From the NCBI GenBank assembly GCA_047974325.1, contig JBKECE010000226.1:1-58287 (forward strand): a DNA stretch of 58,287 bases. The letters are read 5' to 3'. The translations under genes and the position numbers were made by a program. Positions 15,715-22,915 of the stretch are shown piece by piece. Within the stretch, counting starts at the first letter, position 1, and each line of letters opens with the position of its first letter. The notes beneath the pieces were generated by a model. That model ran no database searches, had not been told where the DNA came from, and saw only the letters and a program-made list of their open reading frames with translations. This DNA comes from QVMP01 sp047974325. GTDB lineage: Bacteria; Bacteroidota; Bacteroidia; Bacteroidales; Dysgonomonadaceae.

Positions 15715-16659
15715 ATGAAAAATACTCTAGTAACTACCAATTATCAATTTCCTGACCAAACTCATGTCTATCACGGAAAAGTTAGGGACGTATATTCAAT
15801 AGGAGAAGATCTTCTTGTAATGATTGCGACAGATCGCATTTCAGCGTTCGATGTGGTTTTGCCACAAGGAATTCCGTATAAGGGGCAGGTTTTGAATCAA
15901 ATCGCAGCTAAGTTTTTGGATGCAACGGCAGATATTTTGCCCAATTGGAAAATTGCGACACCTGATCCGATGGTGACTGTTGGTTTGCGCTGTGAACCAT
16001 ATAAGGTGGAGATGGTGATACGGGGCTATCTGACAGGAAGTGCATGGCGTGAATATAAGGCTGGTGCGCGCACTCTTTGTGGTGTTGCCTTACCTGACGG
16101 TATGAAAGAAAATGAAAAATTTCCATCACCGATCATAACACCTACAACCAAAGCCGACGAAGGGCATGATGAAAATATATCGAAAGAAGAAATCATAGCT
16201 CAGGGATTGGTCAATAAAGAAGAATACGAGGAACTGGAGAGATATACGTATGCTTTGTTTCAACGTGGTACGGAAATCGCTGCTCAAAAGGGTTTGATTC
16301 TGGTAGATACAAAATACGAATTTGGAAAGAAAGATGGTAAAATCTATTTGATAGACGAAATTCACACTCCTGATTCATCACGTTATTTTTATGCCGACAC
16401 TTATGCCGAGTTGTTTGAAAAAGGTTTGGAACAAAGGCAATTGTCGAAAGAATTTGTGCGTAAGTGGCTTATGGAAAACGGTTTTCAGGGTAAAGAAGGA
16501 CAAAGAGTTCCGGAAATGACTGAACTATATTGTAATTCTGTGTCGGAAAGATACATCGAGCTATATGAAAAAATAGTAGGCGAAAAATTTGTTAAAGCAG
16601 AATCCGGTAGTGTGGAAATACGAATCGAAAATAATGTTAATAATTACTTGTCGAAATAA
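15715..16659 (+). CDS. purC: SAICAR synthase (phosphoribosylaminoimidazole-succinocarboxamide synthase)
   Basis: A 314-residue enzyme that joins aspartate to CAIR in purine synthesis. The start HVYHGKVRDVYSI with the GKVRDxY ATP-binding loop, then ATDRISAFDVVLPQGIPYKG, VEMVIRGYLTGSAW and LILVDTKYEFG are all diagnostic. It belongs to the longer form of about 300 residues rather than the 240-residue Escherichia coli form. It has its own promoter and is not in a pur cluster here. Confidence 0.96.
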   Translation: MKNTLVTTNYQFPDQTHVYHGKVRDVYSIGEDLLVMIATDRISAFDVVLPQGIPYKGQVLNQIAAKFLDATADILPNWKIATPDPMVTVGLRCEPYKVEMVIRGYLTGSAWREYKAGARTLCGVALPDGMKENEKFPSPIITPTTKADEGHDENISKEEIIAQGLVNKEEYEELERYTYALFQRGTEIAAQKGLILVDTKYEFGKKDGKIYLIDEIHTPDSSRYFYADTYAELFEKGLEQRQLSKEFVRKWLMENGFQGKEGQRVPEMTELYCNSVSERYIELYEKIVGEKFVKAESGSVEIRIENNVNNYLSK

Positions 16660-16702
16660 AATAAATGTTTATTCGATTCTCTGATGTTAAACTAATTGAT
16701 AT

Positions 16703-17269
16703 ATGCCCAATCTATACATTATAGCAGGTTGTAACGGAGCAGGAAAAACCACTGCATCCTATACGATCTTGCCTGAAATGTTGGAATGTAAGGAGTTTAT
16801 CAATGCTGATGAAATAGCAAAAGGGCTTTCTCCTTTTCAACCGGAGAAAGCCTCTATTGATGCCGGACGCATAATGATTTTGAGGATGGAAGAGATGCTG
16901 AAACAAGAGCAGGATTTTGCTATTGAGACGACGCTCGCAACCAAAACTTATGCATCATTTATTAAAAGAGCACAGAAATTAGGTTATTTCGTAACTTTGT
17001 TATACTTTTGGCTCAATTCTCCAGAATTGGCAATAAAAAGAGTCGAGGATCGGGTTAAATCGGGCGGGCATAATATCCCAAAAGAGGTGATTCGGCGGAG
17101 ATATAAATCGGGAATTCAAAATTTGTTTGCTCTATATACACCTATTTCTGACTATTGGATGGTGGTGAATAATTCTGAAAATCCATTTAAGATCATAGCA
17201 GAGGGAAAAAGAGAACGGATTATAGAAGAACATGATAAAGAAATATTTAACCAAATCAAAAATTTATGA
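16703..17269 (+). CDS. Zeta-toxin family P-loop kinase
   Basis: A 188-residue P-loop NTPase with Walker A GCNGAGKTT (residues 9-17, Lys15), INADEIAKGLSPF with the acidic substrate-site Asp, and ETTLATKTY in place of the zeta toxin's second conserved block. Zeta toxins phosphorylate UDP-N-acetylglucosamine. Many short chromosomal homologues in Bacteroidetes have unknown substrates. The stop overlaps the next small gene by 4 nt (ATGA), a toxin-antitoxin-like pairing in reverse order. It lies between purC and menG with no mobile element beside it. Confidence 0.8.
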   Translation: MPNLYIIAGCNGAGKTTASYTILPEMLECKEFINADEIAKGLSPFQPEKASIDAGRIMILRMEEMLKQEQDFAIETTLATKTYASFIKRAQKLGYFVTLLYFWLNSPELAIKRVEDRVKSGGHNIPKEVIRRRYKSGIQNLFALYTPISDYWMVVNNSENPFKIIAEGKRERIIEEHDKEIFNQIKNL

Positions 17270-17454
17270 ATCGTAAAGAAGTAGCTCTACGAAATAAATT
17301 ATTAGTAGGTCTTAACTTATCTTACACTCGGTTAATCGAACAAAAACAAAGAGAAGATGGCAACCTTATCTTCTCGGAAAACGGGAAAATTGTAAAAGTA
17401 AAAGCTCGTAAGCTTAGCAATAATAGCATAGAGTCTGAAAAGCTGTTGAGTTAA
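17266..17454 (+). CDS. Small protein paired with the zeta-like kinase, possible antitoxin
   Basis: The 62-residue basic and polar product (MNRKEVALRNKLLVGLNLSYTRLIEQK) overlaps the kinase gene by 4 nt, so they are certainly co-translated or coupled. The N-terminal 30 residues look helical and the rest, from GNLIFSENGKIVKVKA, looks like a beta-hairpin. I do not recognise a family. By position it is a candidate antitoxin or regulatory subunit, which is inference only. Confidence 0.65.
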   Translation: MNRKEVALRNKLLVGLNLSYTRLIEQKQREDGNLIFSENGKIVKVKARKLSNNSIESEKLLS

Positions 17455-17470
17455 TTGTCTGATTCTTAGA

Positions 17471-18208
17471 ATGACAAACAAAGCAGAAAAAATACTTCCA
17501 TATCAATCGTCTGAATCTAAAGGCGTGCAGGTGGAACGGATGTTTGACTCCATAGCCGAAAATTACGATACACTTAATCATACTCTTTCTATGGGTATTG
17601 ATAAAGGTTGGCGTAAAAAAGGCATTCTTTCACTTAAAGGAAAAAATCCACAAACCATTTTAGATATTGCAACCGGAACCGGCGATCTTGCCATTCAGGC
17701 GTATGCGTTGTTGCAACCCAGTAGAATTGTCGGTATAGATATTTCGGAAGGGATGATGGATGTAGGTCGTGAAAAGGTTGATAAACTAGGACTTAAGGAC
17801 AAAATTTCTTTCGAAAAGCAAGACTGTCTACATCTGGAAATGGAAGATAACATATTTGATGCAGCGATGGTCGCTTTCGGCGTCAGGAATTTTGAGAATT
17901 TGGATCAAGGACTTAAAGAAATACTCAGAGTGTTGAAACCGGGTGGGCAGCTTATGATTCTTGAACTCTCCACGCCGCAGCATTTTCCGATGAAGCAAGG
18001 TTATTGGATCTATTCTAAACTACTTATTCCGATTGTTGGACGTCTTATCTCGAAAGATAAAACGGCTTATAGATATCTTCCTAAATCAATTGAAGCCTTT
18101 GTGCAAGGGCAAGAAATGGTGGATATTCTTACCTCTAATGGTTTCCGCAATGCTATATGTAAGACGTATACGTTTGGTATCTGTTCGATGTATCTCGCGG
18201 AAAAATAA
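17471..18208 (+). CDS. menG: Demethylmenaquinone methyltransferase
   Basis: A 245-residue SAM-dependent methyltransferase of the UbiE/MenG family, which makes menaquinone from demethylmenaquinone. The SAM motif is ILDIATGTGDLAIQA, then GIDISEGMMDVGREK and AFGVRNFENLDQGLKEI. In Bacteroidetes, which use menaquinone, the menG role is the relevant one. It starts 16 nt after the small gene before it and converges with phoH. Confidence 0.94.
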   Translation: MTNKAEKILPYQSSESKGVQVERMFDSIAENYDTLNHTLSMGIDKGWRKKGILSLKGKNPQTILDIATGTGDLAIQAYALLQPSRIVGIDISEGMMDVGREKVDKLGLKDKISFEKQDCLHLEMEDNIFDAAMVAFGVRNFENLDQGLKEILRVLKPGGQLMILELSTPQHFPMKQGYWIYSKLLIPIVGRLISKDKTAYRYLPKSIEAFVQGQEMVDILTSNGFRNAICKTYTFGICSMYLAEK

Positions 18209-18231
18209 CCCTCTTTCTCTTGTGGCTTCCT

Positions 18232-19212
18232 CTATTCCTGATGAGCCGATTTTTCTACTTCCCGTTCAAGTCGTTTCCGGTCATCGTCTTTTTCGTAAGC
18301 ATCCACAATGCGTTGCACAAGTTTGTGGCGAACAATGTCTTTTTTACCAAATTCCACTTTGCCCACACCTTCTACACCGTGAAGCACTTTCAGGGCATGT
18401 TTCAATCCTGACATTTGTGCATGGGGCAGGTCTATCTGGCTTATATCGCCGGTGATGATCATTTTTGCATTCATTCCCAAGCGAGTCATAAACATTTTTA
18501 TTTGCAGAGATGTTGTGTTCTGAGCTTCATCAAGAATGATCACAGCATCGCTCAGAGTTCGTCCACGCATAAAGGCTAGAGGTGCAATCTGTACAACCTT
18601 ATTTTCTATATAATCTTTCAATCGGGCAGGGGTGATCATGTCTTCGAGAGCATCGTATAGAGGTTGTAGATAAGGATCCACTTTATCTTTCATGTCTCCG
18701 GGCAAGAATCCGAGCTTTTCTCCGGCTTCAACTGCCGGACGGCTTAGGATAATTCTTTTTATTTCTTTGTTTTTTAGTGATTTAACCGCTAGAGCTATTG
18801 CAACATAGGTTTTTCCTGTTCCGGCAGGTCCGAGGGCGAAAACCAAATCGTTTTTTGTGTAAGCGTTCACTAATCGTTGTTGGTTTTCGTTACGGGCAAA
18901 GATAGGCTTTCCATTCATCCCGTAGATAATCAGATTGTCCTGCTTCACGACATTCGGAACATCTCCTTTCACAATATCTATTATATTTTCTTCGCTAAGC
19001 ACATTGTGATCTACACAAAAAAGTTCCAATTCCCTGATTTTTTCTTCAAAGAACGGAATTTCTTCTGCGTCACCAATTACTTTGATTATATTTCCCCTAG
19101 CGATAATTCGCAATTTTGGAAAAAGGGTTTTTAACAGTTGCAAGTTGCTATTGTTTACTCCAAAAAATACAATAGCATCGGCATTGTCCAATACAATTAT
19201 CTGTTCTATCAT
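18232..19212 (-). CDS. PhoH family protein
   Basis: A 326-residue ATPase with an N-terminal KH-like RNA-binding region (about 1-100) and a PhoH helicase-like core. Walker A is ALGPAGTGKTYVA, then RPAVEAGEKLGFLPGD, and Walker B with VIILDEAQNTT. Homologues (YbeZ) partner with the endoribonuclease YbeY in ribosome maturation and RNA processing. It converges on menG with only 23 nt between stops. Confidence 0.93.
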   Translation of the reverse strand: MIEQIIVLDNADAIVFFGVNNSNLQLLKTLFPKLRIIARGNIIKVIGDAEEIPFFEEKIRELELFCVDHNVLSEENIIDIVKGDVPNVVKQDNLIIYGMNGKPIFARNENQQRLVNAYTKNDLVFALGPAGTGKTYVAIALAVKSLKNKEIKRIILSRPAVEAGEKLGFLPGDMKDKVDPYLQPLYDALEDMITPARLKDYIENKVVQIAPLAFMRGRTLSDAVIILDEAQNTTSLQIKMFMTRLGMNAKMIITGDISQIDLPHAQMSGLKHALKVLHGVEGVGKVEFGKKDIVRHKLVQRIVDAYEKDDDRKRLEREVEKSAHQE

Positions 19213-19280
19213 TCAATATTATAAATCAATGTTGCAAATATAATATACTTTTTGGGTAATATAGGTTTGAACAGGAATTA

Positions 19281-19333
19281 AAATGACTAGTCCATTTATT
19301 AAACTTTGATGTTTATTTGGGGACTAGTCATTT
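19281..19333. terminator. Hairpin after the T9SS protein gene
   Basis: A 13-bp perfect stem (AAATGACTAGTCC at 19281-19293 with GGACTAGTCATTT at 19321-19333) and a 27-nt loop, downstream of the gene ending at 19387 and upstream of phoH. The T-tail is short. Confidence 0.6.
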
Positions 19334-19386
19334 CTTAAAATCTGCATCTGAGAGCTATCTCAGAATCTCAATACCGTAGACGTTTT

Positions 19387-20217
19387 TTATCGTTTAATTA
19401 TCTTTTTTGTTGTTGTAACTCCTCCAGATTTTATTACCAGAGAATATATTCCTGCCGGAAGATTTGAGATATTAATAGAAGAGGTTGCTTTTGCTTGTTT
19501 CGCCAATTGGCCTGTTGCTGTGTAAACTTCCAATTCATCCACTTTTTCAACTCCGGATACAGAGATATAATCAGTTGTTGGATTTGGATATACAGACAAT
19601 CCATCTAATTGATTTTCTTTTATTGATGATGTATTTTCTGTAGCGATGATTTCGACCTCATCAATGGCTATGTAACCGTCCGCTCCTCCAAAATCGTCAA
19701 AATCTTTATTGGTGTTAGCGGCAATTCTAAACGAAACAGCACTTTTATTCAAGACTTCACTAGTCATCTCAAGTTCGAAATATTGCCAATTTGAGTTCTT
19801 TTCAGGACTAAAAACTTTCAGGCTTGTCCATGTCGAAGATCCATCGATATTAGCATCTACTCTATATTCTTTAGGAGGATACATGTACAAAGCAGTGAAT
19901 TGGAATGCAAATTTCACTGTTACTTTGTCATAATTACCCACTGTATTTATACCCGGAAAAACAACGTAACCATTGGGTGCACCTCCTGTAAACTTCCATG
20001 AATTTCCCTCAAAGTAGCCATCAGAGTTATATCCGCCATAACTTGGTCTGCCCGAAAAGCTTAGAGTGCTTCTGTCCATATCAAGATTATTGTTCGCGAC
20101 TATCGAACTTTCAGATTTCAGATTATTTTCAAATGTCCATTTTGCTAGAATTGTTTGCGCATGTGATGTCAAAACAGAGAACAGCAGTCCTGTAGTAAAC
20201 AGTAGAATTTTTTTCAT
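19387..20217 (-). CDS. Secreted protein with T9SS C-terminal sorting domain
   Basis: A 276-residue protein with a signal peptide (MKKILLFTTGLLFSVLTSHA, cut before QTIL), a beta-sandwich body (residues about 22-190, with a lectin or carbohydrate-binding look) and a Por-type C-terminal domain (LSVYPNPTTDYISVSG to TTTKKIIKR). The last part directs export through the type IX system and attachment to the cell surface. The body has no motif I can assign. The promoter box is at 20303-20310. Confidence 0.85.
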   Translation of the reverse strand: MKKILLFTTGLLFSVLTSHAQTILAKWTFENNLKSESSIVANNNLDMDRSTLSFSGRPSYGGYNSDGYFEGNSWKFTGGAPNGYVVFPGINTVGNYDKVTVKFAFQFTALYMYPPKEYRVDANIDGSSTWTSLKVFSPEKNSNWQYFELEMTSEVLNKSAVSFRIAANTNKDFDDFGGADGYIAIDEVEIIATENTSSIKENQLDGLSVYPNPTTDYISVSGVEKVDELEVYTATGQLAKQAKATSSINISNLPAGIYSLVIKSGGVTTTKKIIKR

Positions 20218-20302
20218 AAACAGTTTGTTTTTAGTTTGTGTAATAAATAGTTAATATACAAGCAATTTTTTGTATAAAATATCTTGTCTTGTAAAGTGGC
20301 AG

Positions 20303-20310
20303 CAAAGATA
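20303..20310 (-). promoter_or_regulatory. -7 box of the T9SS protein gene
   Basis: TATCTTTG on the minus strand, 85 nt before the ATG at 20217. Confidence 0.55.
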
Positions 20311-20403
20311 TATAATAAAGTGTTAAAAAAGAGAAGCTCATTTCTAAACAAACATTAACTTATCTGATGTGGTATTGTATGCGGCGGTTATAATTTTGTA
20401 AGA

Positions 20404-20551
20404 GATCTAACTTTTCGTTTTGCAAAACTATGTATTTTCTCGTTATATATTTTTCGTAGATATTATATGTTCTGATGCCGGAGAATTGGCAGATAATAGA
20501 GTTTTATACGCAACAGTGGTTATCTCTTTTGGTAAGATAACCACTGTTTTT
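20404..20551 (+). ncRNA. Candidate small RNA
   Basis: A TAATTTTG box at 20391-20398 on the plus strand and a strong 13-bp hairpin (20513-20525 with 20535-20547) followed by a T-run bracket about 150 nt that hold no ORF. The T-run is on the plus strand only, so the hairpin is not a good terminator for the nitroreductase gene. There is no -33 TTG at the right distance, which lowers confidence. Confidence 0.3.
20513..20551 (+). terminator. Plus-strand terminator hairpin
   Basis: ACAGTGGTTATCT pairs perfectly with AGATAACCACTGT across a 9-nt loop, followed by five T. Confidence 0.7.
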
Positions 20552-20616
20552 ATCAATGAAAAGTACCGCATTGAAATTATCTGACTTGTGTATTGAAGCT
20601 TGTCCAGATCAAATGT

Positions 20617-21276
20617 CTATTTTATGTACTGAACTTTACTTGTATCTCTGGGTTTTGCTTCGGGTAGTTCATTCTTGTATCCGATGGCAATGCCAAATGC
20701 GACTTCATGGCTGTCCGGTAGATTTATTTCTTTCAGGAAGTGTTTGGCATCGGGATCGTTCAATATGTTCGCCATATTGCCAATCACACAAGTGCCGATG
20801 TTCATAGATTCGGCACTTATCAATATATTTTGTGCCAATAATCCACAATCTACTGCACTATAAGGATTACTCTTATCTTTGCCTACAATGATGAGAGTGG
20901 GCGCTCCGTGATAGACGCTGAACCCGGGTTCTTGGGCACGGGCAGCACTTCCCTGAAGCGTTTTACCTTTCGATTTTTCGACAAAACTTTTGTTGATTCG
21001 ATTCAGCAAATCGGGATTTTGTATCACTCTCACTTCCCACGATTGCCTGTTGAGAGCACTAGGTGCGTTTATGGCGCATTGTATGATGGAGTCCAACTGT
21101 TCCGGTTTGATTTGCTCTGGTTTATATGAACGGATGCTTCTGCGGTTCATAATTGTTTCTACAACTGCATTTGACTGTTTCATTGTTTGTCCTCCATTTT
21201 CTTTTTTAGCTTTCTCACAAGAGAGAAGAATTAAGCAACAAGCAGATGCTACTAAAAAAAACTTTTTCATCCTCAT
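20617..21276 (-). CDS. Nitroreductase family lipoprotein
   Basis: A 219-residue protein with a lipoprotein signal (FFLVASACCLILLSC, with lipidation Cys at about 20), followed by a nitroreductase domain: ETIMNRRSIRSYKPEQI, CAINAPSALNRQSWEVRVI and GTCVIGNMANIL, the FMN-binding features. Nitroreductases use FMN and NAD(P)H and are normally cytoplasmic. An exported, membrane-anchored member would need a different electron source. A second Met at codon 3 is an alternative start. The cytoplasmic-type start at MKQSNAVVETIM would remove the signal, but the upstream signal is too regular to be chance. The promoter box is at 21354-21361. Confidence 0.85.
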   Translation of the reverse strand: MRMKKFFLVASACCLILLSCEKAKKENGGQTMKQSNAVVETIMNRRSIRSYKPEQIKPEQLDSIIQCAINAPSALNRQSWEVRVIQNPDLLNRINKSFVEKSKGKTLQGSAARAQEPGFSVYHGAPTLIIVGKDKSNPYSAVDCGLLAQNILISAESMNIGTCVIGNMANILNDPDAKHFLKEINLPDSHEVAFGIAIGYKNELPEAKPRDTSKVQYIK

Positions 21277-21353
21277 TTTTGATTAAAAAATAAATTTCAT
21301 TCTCTATTTTGCGACTCATTCATGTTGATCGCAATGAAAATTTTGTCTGTGTT

Positions 21354-21361
21354 CAAATATA
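21354..21361 (-). promoter_or_regulatory. -7 box of the nitroreductase gene
   Basis: TATATTTG on the minus strand with CTG at the -33 position, 19 nt upstream. Confidence 0.5.
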
Positions 21362-21409
21362 ATATTTTTAATGAAATTGGCAGACATATTCAGATACAAT
21401 TTCTTTTTG

Positions 21410-21417
21410 TATATTTG
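21410..21417 (+). promoter_or_regulatory. -7 box before hflX
   Basis: TATATTTG on the plus strand; the start would be near 21423, leaving an untranslated leader of about 265 nt before hflX. Confidence 0.5.
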
Positions 21418-21422
21418 TAGCC

Positions 21423-21688
21423 TCTTTTCTAACTAACTTAAATAATTTAGGCAATGTATAGTTTTATTTTTATTTAAAATTGTTTGCTCTGTCTTGGGTC
21501 TCATTCACAAGATCATTTTCGACAGGCTACAAACGTTCTCTGGTAACAATATCGTGAGAACTCCAAAATATACAAAGCCATCTCCCCAAAATACTTTCAC
21601 AGAAAGACAATTAATAGAGAAAAATCTCATCCGGTATGGAGAGAAATAGGGTAAGGTGGAAGTTTTTTAACCTCCTTAAAAGATATAT
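21423..21688 (+). ncRNA. Candidate leader or stand-alone RNA upstream of hflX
   Basis: This ORF-free stretch after a strong promoter box includes a 6-bp hairpin (GTTCTC with GAGAAC, near 21537-21563). Near the end is an imperfect stem, AAGGTGG with CCTCCTT, around six T (about 21650-21680). It could be a long 5' leader of hflX, or a separate RNA such as the 6S type. I could not fold it into a known family by eye. Confidence 0.3.
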
Positions 21689-22915
21689 ATGAAAGATTTT
21701 ATAATATCAAGCGTCGAAAGCCAGAAAGCAATTCTGGTCGGAATCATAACACAAAATCAGACAGAAGACCAGGTAGAAGAATATCTGGACGAATTGGCTT
21801 TTCTTGCCGATACGGCAGGAGCAGAACCGGTGAAACGGTTTACTCAGAAAATGGAATATCCCAATCCTTCTACTTTTGTAGGGACGGGTAAACTCAAAGA
21901 GATCAAGCAGTATATGGAAGATGAAGAAATCGGATTAGTGATATTTGATGATGAATTGTCTGCCAAGCAAATACGAAATATAGAAAAAGAACTTGAGGTG
22001 AAGATTCTTGACAGAACAAGCCTTATACTTGATATTTTTGCAATGCGTGCACAGACGGCATATGCAAAGACGCAGGTAGAACTTGCCCAATATCAGTATC
22101 TTCTTCCCCGATTGACGCGCATGTGGTCGCATCTCGACCGCCAACGTGGTGGTGGTGCCATGATGCGGGGTGTAGGTGAAACGCAGCTGGAGAGTGACCG
22201 TCGTATTGTTCAGGACAAAATTGCAGACCTGAAGGAGCAGCTCAAGTCCATTGACAAGCAGATGGTTGTTCAACGGAAAAACAGAGGGAAAATGGTCAGG
22301 GTGGCATTAGTCGGATACACAAACGTGGGTAAATCGACAATGATGAATATGTTGAGCAAATCGGAGGTTTTTGCAGAAAATAAACTTTTTGCAACGCTCG
22401 ATACCACTGTGCGTAAGGTGATAATAGATAATCTGCCGTTCTTATTATCGGACACGGTAGGATTCATCCGGAAACTGCCGACACATTTGGTAGAATCCTT
22501 CAAATCGACACTCGATGAAGTTCGTGAAGCCGATTTGTTGATTCATGTGGTGGATATTTCCCATCCGAACTTTGAAGAGCAGATTGCTGTTGTAGAAAAA
22601 ACGCTTCTGGAAATAGACGGTGAAGAAAAACCTACGATTCTCGTATTTAATAAAATAGATGCATTTGAATATATCAGGAAAGACGAAGATGATTTGTCTC
22701 CAATCAAACGCGAAAATCTATCACTGAACGATTTAAGGCATACGTGGATGGCAAAGATGAAGAATAATTGTATCTTTATTTCGGCTATTAATAAAACTAA
22801 TGTCGAGGAACTCAAGCAGATGATATATGAGCGTGTGAAAGAAATACACATTGAGCGGTATCCATACAATGATTTCTTGTTTCAAAAATACGATGAGGAT
22901 GAATCTGGCACATAG
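21689..22915 (+). CDS. hflX: GTPase HflX
   Basis: A 408-residue ribosome-associated GTPase that splits stalled 70S ribosomes. The N-terminal HflX domain (NPSTFVGTGKLKEI) is followed by the Arg/Gly-rich segment RQRGGGAMMRGVGETQLE. The G-domain has G1 GYTNVGKST, G3 DTVGF and G4 NKID. The C-terminal end (FLFQKYDEDESGT) overlaps the start of the next gene. Confidence 0.96.
   Translation: MKDFIISSVESQKAILVGIITQNQTEDQVEEYLDELAFLADTAGAEPVKRFTQKMEYPNPSTFVGTGKLKEIKQYMEDEEIGLVIFDDELSAKQIRNIEKELEVKILDRTSLILDIFAMRAQTAYAKTQVELAQYQYLLPRLTRMWSHLDRQRGGGAMMRGVGETQLESDRRIVQDKIADLKEQLKSIDKQMVVQRKNRGKMVRVALVGYTNVGKSTMMNMLSKSEVFAENKLFATLDTTVRKVIIDNLPFLLSDTVGFIRKLPTHLVESFKSTLDEVREADLLIHVVDISHPNFEEQIAVVEKTLLEIDGEEKPTILVFNKIDAFEYIRKDEDDLSPIKRENLSLNDLRHTWMAKMKNNCIFISAINKTNVEELKQMIYERVKEIHIERYPYNDFLFQKYDEDESGT

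Larger units (their letters stand above)
20218..20616. other. Intergenic stretch between the T9SS gene and the nitroreductase gene
   Basis: It contains the minus-strand promoter box CAAAGATA at 20303-20310 (reading TATCTTTG) for the T9SS gene, and a plus-strand box with hairpin that may form a small RNA. No coding frame with support was found. Confidence 0.5.
21277..21688. other. 412-nt intergenic stretch with divergent promoters
   Basis: It holds a minus-strand TATATTTG box (21354-21361) for the nitroreductase gene and a plus-strand TATATTTG box (21410-21417) for hflX or an RNA before it. The 265 nt after the second box contain no supported ORF. Confidence 0.55.
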
